A DNA stretch of 64,000 nt from Torymus aiolomorphi (GCA_036365515.1 CM070876.1:134123394-134187393), one strand, 5' to 3'; numbered from the stretch's first letter, positions 50,206 to 62,227 are shown. Notes: generated by a model not told the origin, from the sequence alone. Made by a program: numbers and translations.

Positions 50206-50245
50206 TTACTTTTCTCCGTACGGTTAACCGTACGGAGAAAAGTAA
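50206..50245. repeat. Perfect 40-bp palindrome
   Basis: TTACTTTTCTCCGTACGGTT is followed immediately by its exact inverse complement, centred on TTAA at 50224-50227. It lies between the LINE fragment and the Ty3/gypsy pol region. Confidence 0.9.
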
Positions 50246-50390
50246 CGGAGGGCAGGTAAACACGACGACATGCCTGCCCCTAGCTCTCTCATCAGAAAGC
50301 GAGGGTAACTCGGTCCAATCGTCTGAAGGGGACAGCGAAGAAGTGCCCGTGACTCAACCGAACGAAGTCAACTAAAAAGCCTGCTCGTGA

Positions 50391-52410
50391 TTGTGGCTTC
50401 AAGTAGGAGTAGCCCGCTACAGGCTACGGGCACTCTTTGACGCAGGAGCTTCCTGGACTGAGATGAATTCCACCTGCTTACAGCTCGCTACGGCCTGTGG
50501 AAAAGAATTAATCCCAGCCAGCGGCCTAACGGCACAAGTAGCAAACGGGCAGACCATAGCAGTGGTTGGCTATGTGTATCTATGGGTTGGCCCATGGTCA
50601 TGGTCGGCGTATGCAAAGACGTGCGTGTCGCAATCATGCCAGATCTAGATACGGAGTACTACTTAGGGGTAAACTTCATTAAAAAGTTTAGCGCAATCTT
50701 AGACCCCACAGACAACACGCTGCATCTCAAGGACGACGATGCAAGCGTAAAGTTAGAAGTAGCCTCCATAACCGCAAACAACACTGAGTCCGTATCAGCT
50801 ATAGGGTTGGCAGATCAAAAGGAGGAACAGCGCAAAGAAGCAGAAGCCTTAGTAGCTCAGCTGATCGGTAGCAGCCTGGCACCACTAGGGTGTACTTCGT
50901 GGATCGAGCATGCAATAGACGTCGGATCTACAAGACCCATTAAACAGAAGTACTACCCGGTATCTCAGAAACTCGAGGAAGAGATGCACAAACAGGTGGA
51001 GGAAATGCTAGTCGCGGGAATAATAGAACCCTCGACAAGTGGCTGGTCAAGTCCAGTGGTAATGGTACGCAAGTCAAACGGGAAGTTCCATTTCTGCGTG
51101 GACTTCAGAAAAGTGAACGCAGCGTCAAGGCCAGACGCGTACCCGTTATCATACATGGAAAGCATCTTGCGCAAACTGCAGAAAGCGCGATACATCTCCA
51201 CGTTGGATTTAAGCAGTGCGTACCACCAGATACCACTTATTCCGGAGTCCAAAGAGACTACAGCCTTCACCGTGCCAGGCAAAGGGCTATTCCAATTTAC
51301 GAGAATGCCCTACGGTCTTTCGTATGCCGGAGTATCCTTCCAGAGGCTGATTGACAAAGTCATCAACCCCGAACTCGAACCTTTTGCTTACTCGTATCTC
51401 GACGATATAATAATAGTCACAGAGACATTCGAGCAGCATAAAGAGGTTTTAAAAAGACTTCTAGACAGGACACAGGACGCGGGCTCACAATATACACATA
51501 GTAAATAGAGATGGTTTTAGACCAGACCCCGAGAAAATAAAGCCCATCATGGAGTATCCGGTACCGAAAAGCCTCCGTCAGCTGAGACGCTTCTTAAGAA
51601 TGGCCTCGTGGTATAGAGAGTTCCTACCAAATTTCGCCGCCATCGCTGAACCATTGACCGAACTAACGAAGAAAGATCGGAGGTAGCAATGGTCAGCAGC
51701 ACAAGAAGAGACCATTCAGCAGCTAAAAGCGCTATCTTCCACATCGATTCTCCACAGACCGGTATCTAACGTGCTGTTCGTGGTGCAAACTGACGCGAAC
51801 GATACAGGCCTGGGAGCGGTGCTATACCAAATAATTGTCGGTGATAAAAGAGTCCTCGAGTTCGCTAGTCGAACTTTGAGCGCGGCCGAAAGGAACTATA
51901 GCGTGACTGAGCTTAAAGGCCTAGCCATTCTCTGGGCAATTAAAAAGTTCCGTCCGTACATAGAGGCCTACCACTTCAAGGTTATCACGGATCATAGCAA
52001 CTTGTAGTGGCTCCGTGACCTCAAAAATTCGACCGTAAGATTAGGTCGACGACCTTTGGAGTTAAAAAATCACAGTTTTACTGTCGAACACCGAAAGGGC
52101 TCGTTGAACAACGTTCCAGATGCCCTTTCGTGACTGTTTGAGGAAGAAAACCAACAGTCGCTGCGTTAGAACTCAAACGCGATACAAACGACTCCTGGTA
52201 CCTCCAGACCATGAAATGGGTTAAAGAGTGCCCACAAGACTTCCCCACGTTCAAGCTAGCTGTGAGAGAGAATGTACAAGTACTAACCAAATGAAATCAT
52301 AGACGAGTCGCTCGGCGGCGACGATGAATGGAAACTAGTAATCCCTCAAGAAGAGCGTCGCGAAGTACTGAGAGAATACCATGACCTTCCAACTGCTGCA
52401 ATCAGCCAGC
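50391..52410 (+). pseudogene. Ty3/gypsy pol relic (protease, reverse transcriptase, RNase H, start of integrase)
   Basis: The domains are in gypsy order. A protease-like block has RALFDAGASWTEMN (the catalytic triplet reads DAG). Reverse transcriptase at 50882-51450 has EEMLVAGIIEPSTSGWSSPV, FCVDFRKVNAAS, STLDLSSAYHQIPL, FQFTRMPYGLSYA and the catalytic YSYLDDIII. RNase H has VQTDANDTGLGAVL, SAAERNYSVTELKGLAILWA and ITDHSNL. Past 52010 come RRPLELKNHSFTVEHRKGS and the integrase zinc-finger start REVLREYHDLPTAA. There the element is cut off by a fold-back repeat. Frame changes occur near 50600 and 51490, with stops near 51686 and 52006. No LTR was seen. It is a dead fragment. Confidence 0.9.
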
Positions 52411-52414
52411 GGGC

Positions 52415-52848
52415 GTACTCGTAGTCGTATTCTGAGTCTCAGAAAAAACAAAAGTCATATATCGATAGATTTTTTCCTGCTCTTTCCAATGATGCTATTG
52501 TTTTTACTCTGAAACTCTTTCTTCTCGTCGAAAATTCGAGTTGAACGTTCAGAGCCATTTTTCTCAAAGTATATCATGTTTTTTTTTTCAAAATGCATAT
52601 CATCATTCGAAAGTACAAGTCATAAGCTACCCTAAATTTTCAAATTGTAGCTTATAACGTACTTTCGAATGGTGCTATGCATTTTGAGGAGACACATGTT
52701 ATACTTTAAGAAAAATGGTTCTGAACATTCCACTAGAAAAGTATTTGGGAGTAAAAAGAATAGCACCATTGGAAAGAGCAGGAAAAAATCTATTGATATA
52801 TGTCTCTTGTTTTTTCTGAGAGACTCAAAATACGATTACGAGCGAGAT
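52415..52848. mobile_element. ~430-bp fold-back palindrome
   Basis: The left arm starts CGTACTCGTAGTCGTATT and includes CAGAAAAAACAAAAGTCATA. The right arm ends TACGATTACGAGCG, with inverse counterparts throughout. The centre is near 52632. It terminates the gypsy pol relic. No coding capacity. Confidence 0.7.
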
Positions 52849-52989
52849 GAACAGAGCGTATTTTGCACGAAAAATGCATCGCGCGCGCCCGCTGACTCGT
52901 TTCTGGTGGACGCTCCCACGTATGTATGTCTGTATGTATGTATACATATGTGTGTACGTGCGTGCGTGCGTGCATGTGTGTGGGTGTGT

Positions 52990-53788
52990 GTGTGTGCAAA
53001 TCCGCGGACTACAGATAACTGGGGTACAAAACCGGAAAAAATTTTTTTTGAGGGCACACCTACCACATAAGGTGTTTTCGGTTCTTTTGGGGTCCCCCAA
53101 CATGAAAATACTCGTGAACACTCATTATCTGTTGCCAAGCTTTTTTGCCGACGAAATCAATTTTTCTTATGGAAATTTAACATGGGAAAAATGGACGAAA
53201 AGTAGTCATTGATGATTAACCAATATCAAACTATTAAAGAGGCCAAACCAAATTCCACAAAAAGTGATTAAAGTTGAAGAATAGAGCTTTAATTTGAGAT
53301 GAGAATCGTTAAAATTGGTCGATTCTGTGCAAAGATACGTGAATTTGAAAATGGCGAATAAGGACGAAAATGAGCGATTTTTTTCAAACCCACGTAATTC
53401 TTCAGATTTTTGTCATTCTTCGTCATTTTCAACTTCACGTAGCTTTGCACAGAATCGACCAATTTTAACGATTCTCATCTCAAATTAAAGCTCTATTCTT
53501 CAACTTTAATCACTTTTTGTGGAATTTGGTTTGGCCTCTTTAATAGTTTGATATTGGTTAATCATCAATGACTACTTTTCGTCCATTTTTCCCATGTTAA
53601 ATTTCCATAAGAAAAATTGATTTCGTCGGCAAAAAGGCTTGGCAACAGATAATGAGTGTTCACGAGTATTTTCATGTTGGAGGACCTCCAAAAAACCGAA
53701 AAAACATTATGTGGTAGGTGTGCCCTCAAAAAAAATTTTTTCCGTTTTTGTACCGCAGTTGTCTGTAGTCCGCAGATTTTCACACATA
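52990..53788. mobile_element. ~790-bp fold-back palindrome
   Basis: Arms of about 390 bases meet near 53385. Outer words TGCAAATCCGCGGACTACAG (52996) and CTGTAGTCCGCAGATTTTCA (53763) are inverted. Inner words include ACAGAATCGACC and its inverse. The left border is a TG-rich run and the right border a TA run. Matching frames on both strands are mirror images, not genes. Confidence 0.75.
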
Positions 53789-54962
53789 TATATATATTAT
53801 ATATATGGGATAAAAAAACATCTTTTTAAAAAAATGCGCCCACGGGGGTCGCCGATTTTTGCGATCTTGAGATATTTTTTATAACTTACAAAAAAAAAAT
53901 AGTCTGCAAATTTTTAGGGTCCAATATCTAAAATTGACGTCAGCAGTTCGTCATAAAGGGGCGAAAAGGGCATTTTTTAAGCGTTTTTTTATGTTTTTCA
54001 AACTTTTATTTAAAAATTTATTTATATGAATTTGCAATTTATCAGTGGGTTTTTTCTTCGTCTTGACTTGAACTTTACAGACAGGTGTTTTCCCAAAATC
54101 AAAATTTACGTATACATGTTCTAATTACAACATTCCTAAAGTCACCTTTTTACCATTTTAATGATACTTTGAAGCGATTTTTCGGGTATTAGTTACAATC
54201 ACATCCTGATGTACGAAAGTGCGATCGAATGAGGGTGAAAAAAACTTCCTATTTCACTGGGATTGAGCTAAAAAAGTTAAAAAATCTAGCGCGTATGTGA
54301 CTTTGAATTGAGCAGATTTTTAAAAAAACAGCCATTTTCACAAAATTTAAACTCGTGGGAAATTTTTCTAGCAACCCTGATTTGTCTGAAAACTATCAGA
54401 GAATGTTCTTCAAACATACGTTAATGAAATTGAATTGGACTGGGCATGAATATCGAACAATTTCCTATTCATTAGAACTGATAAATTATGGTATTTTTTC
54501 AATTTCAATGCTATACATTACTAAGCACGTTCTGCATTTCTATAGATCATTTCCTTAAAGTTTTTAGAATAATTAAAAGACTCTTTTGTTTTTAATAAAA
54601 CTTTATGAGATATGAAGCAAAAATACATTTTCGCGCGTATTAAAACAGAAAGTGAGGTAGTTACATAGTTTCAAAGTTTGCGATTTTCACAAAAATAGTG
54701 TTTTTTGAAATTTTCAAGTATCTAGATCTCCGGTTTAGAAACTTTTTTTTTTACAAAAGTTTTTCGCTAAGTTGCTTATATTATGTACAATAAAGAACAA
54801 TTATTCCTAGCATGAACATCGGATCGTATCTATAAAACTCAAGCGTTAATAAATCTTTATTTTTAAGATTTTATAAAATATGCTATTTTTCAAGTTACGT
54901 ATCTTCGTGAATTTTTAATCTATTTAATTGTACCGCAATATAGTATTTATATGTTTCCAATA

Positions 54963-55763
54963 CCAAATATTTCATCGGAAATAAGTCCGAAAAGATTGTT
55001 CGGGATTTTAGTACCCTAAGTGCCCGCTAGATGGTGAGCGTCAAAGCGCTACCTAAAGCATCACTCCGAGTATACAAGTAGAGGCCTGCGGCACCTACTC
55101 GAGTGACCCATTATTGCCTGTATTATTTTGCCTATTTACCAGATTGCCCTAATTGTCAAACGTTACACATTATTTTGCCTATATTTATTTGCCTACACAC
55201 ATACTTATTGCCTATTTATTGCCTATACTTCGCCTATTTGCTCGAAAGCACCTTACGTTCATCTCCAATCTGCAATCAACTTTCACTTTCGAGTAGAGTT
55301 GGTTGCACAGACTTTTGAAGTCTTATTTCAATTTATTTCTCCTCATGACAAACCCTGCTAGTATTTATTTCGTATACGTTCAATCACATACAAAGATGAA
55401 AAATTGGGAATTCTACTTGTACAGGTACAAACTGAACGCAATTTATTTTATATTTCTCGCTATTAAGTCACCTAGTGCGAATGCACACGGAGAGTTGATG
55501 GCCCATATGGGGCCGCTAATGCAGCCAAGCAGCGTCACCCTAACCCGGAAAAAAAGAAAACTAGTACATGCTACTTTATTACACGTACATTATAGGTCTA
55601 TTATACGCATCTGAAACATACGCAGGTATTTATCTCCTAATAGATTGTAAACATTAAATCAAATTTTTCCATTACTTAGTTTTTTACATTGAATGTTATT
55701 TATGTCGTCATTTTTATGAAGAATATTTTGAATTATTTGACAAAAACAAATTACGTTTTTATC
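54963..55763. other. Upstream region of the unrecognised gene
   Basis: It has repeated TTGCCTATTT words between 55115 and 55240 and a mildly GC-rich patch near 55030-55110. Short open frames at 55103-55614 have no recognisable motif. Confidence 0.35.
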
Positions 55764-56742
55764 ATGGAAACTCCAGTGAAATGTGGTATTGGTATACTTA
55801 TAAAGGAAGACTGTCATTTGGGAAGTTTGACAAAACAAGAGGTTGTATATAAATTTGAAGATCTTAAAGAAGAAGATGTTAAACGTCTTTACTTAAGAAT
55901 ACCTAATTCTTTGATTTAGAAAATCAAACAGTTGTTAGTCATCATTATTATAAACTTGCCTACTATTATTCTACTTTGTTCGGAAAAAAGTGCTGTGATC
56001 CGTAGAACATCCACAACAAAACTATTACAACTAATTTAACAGAAATTAAGTTAGAATTATCAGAAAAATTCATAAGTGTTTGTAAAATTAATGTTATATC
56101 AGGAAAAATACTTCGTAAAAATTGTTTGGCTAGATTTGGAAAAGAAAATGGTGATTTTGACGTAGAGCTTACATATTGTATTGATCCATATGAAAGACAT
56201 AGGCCTAAAATTTTTAATGGATTAGAATTTTTAACATTAGAATATATAACATATATAAAAGGTGTTCACAATGTATTATTTAGTTGTGAACATAAAATAT
56301 GCAGTGTATGTAAGACTCAGACTAAATCTGATATTACAGAATACATAAAGAAAAGAAATGCATCGGCATCTGTATCGCACAATTCTGTCTCTCAACAGTT
56401 TTTAAGTGAATCTAGTGAATCGCAAAAATGCAAAAGTACACCTGAGTACAGGTGTTGAATCGTGCAGTCAGAAAAAGACGTCTTGATACGATATTAAACT
56501 TTTTTGATATAAATCCACTCGAACGTAAGAAGTTAAATGATACACTTTTAGTAAATAAAGGTGTTCAAATCCTGCAAATTGTTATGAATAAAGTTTCAGA
56601 AGTCTTTGAACAAACCCACGGTATTAAATTACCAAAATTTGAGAATTTAGAGAAAATACTAACGAAAGTTTGTGGTTTCATAATGTATTTGCAAATGTTA
56701 AATCTAAATGAGATACATGCAAAACTGTTGATGAAAAAATAA
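55764..56742 (+). pseudogene. Unrecognised Cys-rich protein gene in the long-TIR element
   Basis: From ATG at 55764 the frame reads METPVKCGIGILIKEDCHLG and EEDVKRLYLRIPNSLI, then shifts near 55910. It continues as HHYYKLAYYYSTLFGKKCCD, a stop, and LTEIKLELSEKFISVCKINV. The next part is open: CLARFGKENGDFDVELTYCI, DPYERHRPKIFNGLEFLTLE, FSCEHKICSVCKTQTKSDI, then a Ser-rich stretch to 56458. A third frame has RRLDTILNFFDINPLERKKL and is helical to 56742. The paired cysteines (CC-D, C-x2-C) with nearby His suggest zinc binding. The pieces lie in order and read like one protein of about 330 residues, broken by frameshifts. I do not recognise the family. Its place between long inverted repeats suggests a mobile-element protein, but that is inference. 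Confidence 0.5.
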
Positions 56743-57393
56743 GTTTATTAAATTTTTTTTTACTGATAGCGAAATTGCAGCAAGAAGCAAGAAGCTTGCA
56801 CAAAGATTTAAAACTGCCAAGACAGTGAAAAATACCAGACAATTTCATTAATTTAAGCCCATTAATAAACAAATGATTGAAGTGTAACTGTTTTCGTTTG
56901 ATAAAAATATACAGACTGTAAATATAGCTGAATAATAATTCATTCATGTAAGATAAATTGTACAGAGTACCAATTTAATCTATTAATTTTACAACTACAT
57001 AAATTAACGATCTATAATGGTACATCTATTTTTAATATGCTTAATATACATTTTTTTTTCTATTATTTATGAGTCGAATATAAAAGAGAAAACTAAATCC
57101 ATAATAATATTCTGCTCTTTTATTACAAATGTTAGGTTACATAGTAACGTATAAGCTCCATAACCTTAAAATTGTACTGTTCTCAATTTTTTTTTTCAAT
57201 TTTTGCTCATCTTCAAAGTATTGTAGAATTTTGAATTTTTTATCTTTTTCGACTTATTTATTTATTAAATTATTAATTTAATAAATAAATAAGTATAATA
57301 GAGTAATATAATAATATAATAATATAATAATATAATAAATTAATAATATAATAATATAATAATATAATAACTTATTACTAACTTATTTATTTG
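56743..57393. other. AT-rich interior of the long-TIR element
   Basis: No gene. It includes an AATAT/TAATA microsatellite at 57295-57375. Confidence 0.5.
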
Positions 57394-58530
57394 TTTTGGA
57401 AAAATATAAATACTATATTTCGGTATAATTAAATAGATAAAATTCACGAAGATACGTAACTTGAAAAATAGCGTATTTTATAAAATCTCAAAAATAAAGA
57501 TTTATCAACGCTTGAGTTTTATAGACACGATCTGATGTCCATGCTAAGAATAATTGTACATAATATAAGCAACTTAGCGAAAAAGTTTTGTAAAAAAAAA
57601 TTACTAGACCGGAGATCTAGATACATGAGAATTTAAAAAAACACTATTTTTATGAAAATCGCAAACTTTGAAACTATGTAACTACGTCAATTTATGTTTT
57701 TTTAATATGTGCGAAAATGCATTTTTTCTTTTATTTCATAAAGCCTTATTAAAAATAAATAAGTTTTTTAAATATTCTAAAAACTTTAAGCAAATGATCT
57801 ATAGAAATTCAGAACGTGCTTAGTAATGTATACCATTCAAATTGAAAAAATATCATAATTCATCAGCTCTAATCAATAGGAAATTGATCGATATCCATGC
57901 CCAGTCCAATTCAACTTCTTTAACGTATGTTTGTGGAACATTCTCTGATAGTTTTCAGCCAAATCGGAGTTGCTAAAAAAATTTCCCACGGGTTTAAATT
58001 TCGTGAAAATGGCTGTTTTTTAAAAATCTGCTCAATTCATACTCACATACGCGTTAGATTTTTTAACTTTTTTTTAGCTCAATCCCAGTGAAATAGTAAG
58101 GCTTTTTCACCCTTTTTCGATTGTACTTGGATACATTCGGGTGCGATTGTAACTAATACCCGAAAAATCGCTTCAAAGTATCTTTAAAATGGTACAAAGG
58201 TGACTTTAGGAATGTTGTAATTTGCACATGTATACGTAAATTTTGATTTTAGAAAAAATCTATCTGTAAAGTTCAAGTCAAGACGAAGAAAAAATCCACT
58301 GATAAATTGCAAATTGATATAAATAAACTTTTTAAATAAAAGTTTGAAGAACAAAAAGCGCTTAAAAAATGCCCTTTTTTGCACCTTTATGACAAACTGC
58401 TGACGTCAATTGCAGATATTGGACACTAAAAATTTGCAGAAACTATTTTTTTGTAAGTTTTAAAAAATATCTCAAGGTCGAAAAAATTGGCGACCCCCGT
58501 GGGCGCACTTTTTTAAAAAGATGTTTTTTT

Positions 58531-58707
<177 letters not shown>

Positions 58708-59109
58708 TCCTATATTATATAGTTGTAAGAAAATGTTTACGACTCAGCGCCCCCTCACCCCCCTCGCGGCCCCTCGCGCCCCCTCGCGCCTCCTCGCCCC
58801 CTCCTCAGCGCCCTCCTCCCCCCACAAAATAACGTAAAAATGTGACTGGTTATACGTTTGTTTGAAAGAAATTGATAGAGGCTCGCCCCCTCACCCCCTC
58901 GCCACCCTCCTCGCGCCCTCACCCCCTCCTCGCCCCCCATCCCATCCTCAGCGCCCCCTCAGCCCCCCCCCCCCCCAATTGTTTCAGTTATAAATCATAA
59001 TATAATTAATTAGAAGAATTGTCGAGTATCACAAGTTCTATGTAATAATATTGATAATTATTTATTTTTATATTTATTTTTTTTTTTAAATTGATTTAAC
59101 TATAAAGGT

Positions 59110-59560
59110 TGGTTGAAGAGACGAACAGTTTTCCACGTCACCCTGGAGGTACTGTTCATTGACGCGTTGGATTGTTATTTTAAGTGGTATCTTTCGCCAA
59201 TAGCCATATATAACCACTCTCATAATAGTATCTCATTGTTCTGAAGAAATGGACACTGTCAAAGGACAAAAAGTTTTTGTTATCGGGAACATTTTAGAAT
59301 AACAAAATAATGTATTATATTTACACGTGCAAAATTATAATAATATCAAAGTTGTGGATACTTCTATAACTCTTTGGGATAAACTTTAAGAAGGATATAA
59401 ATCTATAGTCAGTAGCACTGAATATTTATATTATTAAATATTTTATCATTGTTGTGAAGAAATGGAAATTATCGAAGGACAAAAAGTTTTTGTTATCGGG
59501 GACATTTTAGAAGAAATGGAAGATATATCGGACATGTAATAAGGAATATTTAAAGCCTCT
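59110..59560 (+). other. Duplicated short open frames in Helitron 3
   Basis: GGACAAAAAGTTTTTGTTAT occurs near 59263 and 59479, each inside an ATG-led frame (MDTVKGQKVFVIGNILE and MEIIEGQKVFVIGDILEEME). The duplication spacing is about 215 bases. The frames are short and not recognised. Confidence 0.35.
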
Positions 59561-59745
59561 AACAATTTCTTTCAAAAAAACGTATAACCAGTCACATTTT
59601 TACGTTATTTTGAGGTGGGGTGAGGGGAGCGCTGAGGGGGGCGCTGAGGAGGGGGCGAATGGACTCGAGGGGGGTGAGGGGGCGCGAGGGGGGGGCGGGG
59701 CCGCGAGGGGGTGAGGGGGCGCTGAGTCCTAAACATTTTCGAGAT
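59560..59745 (-). repeat. Inverted second copy of the Helitron 3 5' block
   Basis: CGTATAACCAGTCACATTTT (59581) and GAGGGGGCGCTGAGTC-type sequence to 59745 are the inverse of 58730-58856. They face the first block across about 0.7 kb. G-rich on the plus strand. Confidence 0.65.
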
Positions 59746-59749
59746 TTTT

Positions 59750-60596
59750 AAAAAATTCTTATCTTTGGCCTTTGTTTAAAATTTTCCATTTAAAAATAAA
59801 CATTCGTACTCAAGATAATGCTTTTGCATCATTTTTATTAGATATTGGAGAAGGAAAAATTGATCACTTTAAAATTCCAGATAAATGGAAAACAAATGAT
59901 GTTTGTCATGAAATATATAAAAATATTAATAAAAATTATCATTTTTCAAAAAATGTAATATTAAGTTCAGATAATGAACAAGTAAATATATTAAATAATA
60001 AAATATTGAACTTAATTGAACATAAAACTGTAAACTATTATAGTATAGATTATGCAACACATAAAGGAGTAGATCAAACGGATGAAAATATACATTTAAA
60101 TTTTCCGATAGAACTGTTAAATAATATACGAGAAGGTTTACCTCCATATGAAATAAAATTAAAAAAAAATGCAATTGTTATGTTAATTCGTAATCTTAGC
60201 ATCGTTGATGGACTATGTAATGGAACACGATTAAAAATAACAAATTAATATAAATATAATATTGAAGCTGAAATCATTATTGGAGAAAATAAAGGAAATA
60301 AAGTATTTACACCACGCATTACACGTAATACGTGTGAATCATCATCGTTACCATTCATTTTATATAGAAAACAATTTTCAATTGTATTAGCATTTGCTAT
60401 AACTATTAATAAATCACAAGGACAAAGTTTTAATAGTGTAGGAATATTTAGAAAAGAACAATTATTTTCCCATGGATAATTGTACGTAGCACTTTCATGA
60501 TGTAAAAATCCAAACAATATATATATACACAAAATGAATCTGAAAATAAAATAGAAGTAACAAATATTGTTTGGAAAGAAATATTAGATAATTAAT
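59750..60596 (+). pseudogene. Helitron helicase C-terminal fragment (divergent)
   Basis: The frame reads LWPLFKIF, FASFLLDIGEGKIDHFKIP, NYYSIDYATHKGVDQTDENI and VMLIRNLSIVDGLCNGTRLK, ending at a TAA at 60246. The same frame continues as VFTPRITRNTCESSSLPF and ITINKSQGQSFNSVGIF. It ends in LYVALS, a stop, and CKNPNNIYI. It aligns along its length with the last 40% of the Helitron 2 helicase but is clearly less similar than Helitrons 1 and 2 are to each other. Walker A and B are missing. It is a dead remnant of a related family. Confidence 0.8.
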
Positions 60597-61133
60597 TTAA
60601 ATAATAAGATTATAATATAATAAACTAATAATTGCATAAATAAAATAATAACATTTTAAAGTTTAATAAATATACAATAAAATATTCATATGATATTTTA
60701 ATATTATGATCTTCTTAACGATATTAAAATAATAACATAATATAACTGATCAAAATAATTTAAGAAAAAATATAAAACAATAATTAATTACATAATATAA
60801 TTAAAATTTACTTTAATTATACATTTAATGTAAGTTACTTTTCTTAATGTAATTAACTATTATTTAGTAAAATATAAGATGGCTGCATAAGGTGATTCAA
60901 AACCTAGTCCATTAAGATGGGATCCTGTGCAAAATATGTATATTGAATTGTGAGTAGTATAAAACACGCAAGAGAATTAGATGAATTAAACTAACAGTTA
61001 AAGAATCATATAAATGAACAAAACGAATGTGAAATACATTTAAATAATTATATCAATGAATATAATAACAATATTACTATGATTCAAATACCGTTAATTT
61101 GGGATCCAACACAAAATAAATACATAGAAGAAT
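60597..61133. other. AT-rich DNA with a repeated WDPxQN motif
   Basis: Two plus-strand pieces, RWDPVQNMYIEL (about 60916) and IWDPTQNKYIEEL (about 61098), share a motif about 180 bases apart. Both are short and the surroundings are stop-rich. Function unknown. Confidence 0.35.
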
Positions 61134-62203
61134 TGTAACGCGTGCGCGAGTTAGGTAATTCGAGATTCGAATTACCCGCGCCGAACAGGCATGCTCACCG
61201 GGGGCGCGAGCATCCTGACCGGATTAGAACGGTCTTGCGACGCGTAATATGCCCGTCGCGTACCCGCGAAGCTGCTACACGGCTTTATAGGAGTCACGGC
61301 AGCCATCTTCGTGTCTGCCATCGTGCCGAGAACTTCTCTCCAGTGTGTCTCTAAAAAGTTACCTCATCCGCGCCGTCTTAGCTTTTTATAGTTATCGCGA
61401 GTGTAGTGGAGGCGCCGAGTAGGGTGTGTACGTGCGAAAGAGAGACAGAGAGAGAGCGATCCCGAGCCGCGTGAGTCTGCGCACGAGACTGCGAGCGACG
61501 AGCCGGCAGCCAGCCCGCCTGCCGACCCCATACAGCAAGCAAGAGAGAGAGAGAAAGAGAGCGCAACTGCTGTGCGAGCGACAGGGAGCGAGAGAGAGTC
61601 GAGTGCACCGGCTGCGCCTTCCTAACGTAAGTTTTCTACTCTCCTCTCGCGGGTTTATTGTAAAGGCTCGCACGAAAATCGCCCCGTGCAAGCTTTCTGT
61701 GCCGTGTACGTGCGGGTCTGTGTCAGCCCACCGTACTTTAATACCGCGCGCGAGAATAGCAGCTTCGCCGCGCGCCGTTTCGTTCGCGCGTTTGAATCTT
61801 AACGGTCGCGCGCAAACTAACTCATTTTTTCTAATCAGCATGTGCGTTGTGCTTGTAGTTATTAATGATTTTAATATACTGTGATATATAGTTACTCGTC
61901 GCGTTGTTCATTACAACCTGTCCTTCTCCCGGATACCGCCGCCTCCGCGGGAAAACGACTCCGCCGGTCGTTTTCATATCTGAGCATAGCGGCCGCGCGC
62001 TTTACCCTTCGAGCGCGCGCTTTTCACTCAGCGATCCAATTAGTTGGAAAGCGAAATTCGTGTGCGATCTTCGCGTTGTTTTCGGGATTCCAGGAGCAGA
62101 TCCCCGGGCAAGTCATTTTAGTCTGACACCCGCGGCACTGTGTTCTAGGGCATCGCTGGCCTGTGGCTTGTTGGGATTTTTCCCCACTAGCCATCCTGTT
62201 ACA
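61134..62203 (+). mobile_element. 5' LTR of an LTR retrotransposon
   Basis: Starts TGTAACGCGTGCG and ends CCATCCTGTTACA, an LTR-type TG...CA with a 6-bp inverted end. It is GC-rich against an AT-rich left flank. A candidate primer-binding site starts three bases after its end. TTTTTATAGTTATC near 61383 is a possible TATA region. Open frames on both strands inside it are compositional. The element runs off the right edge. Confidence 0.75.
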
Positions 62204-62205
62204 AC

Positions 62206-62227
62206 TGGCGCCACAACGTTTTGGGGG
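62206..62227 (+). promoter_or_regulatory. Candidate primer-binding site
   Basis: TGGCGCCACAACGTTTTGGG begins just after the LTR. TGGCGCC is the usual complement of a tRNA 3' end, and the pattern is closest to lysine-tRNA type sites, though imperfect. Identity of the primer tRNA is inferred. Confidence 0.5.

Larger units (their letters stand above)
53812..58530. mobile_element. Element with ~1.15-kb terminal inverted repeats and an unrecognised gene
   Basis: Left arm 53812-~54962 and right arm ~57394-58530 are inverse copies: AAAAAAACATCTTTTTAAAA at the tip, then GCGCCCACGGGGGTCGCC, and GTACCGCAATATAGTATTTA at the inner end of the left arm. Identity is high but imperfect. The 2.4-kb interior contains a broken gene (55764-56742) and an AATAT microsatellite. 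The outer edges abut TA and CA microsatellites, so a target duplication cannot be defined. No known transposase motif was seen. It could be a fold-back type element or an uncharacterised DNA transposon. Confidence 0.65.
58708..61133 (+). mobile_element. Helitron 3 relic
   Basis: The 5' end TCCTATATTATATAGTTG (58708) and a C-rich block with CAAAATAACGTAAAAATG match the other Helitron 5' ends. A second such block lies inverted at 59560-59745. After it comes a divergent helicase fragment and AT-rich DNA. The LTR element begins at 61134. No CTAG hairpin end was found in the window. The layout suggests a rearranged or composite relic. Confidence 0.55.

Noticed and set aside
52836..53783. Pairs of matching frames on opposite strands
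   Set aside because: They are mirror images produced by the fold-back palindrome, not two genes.
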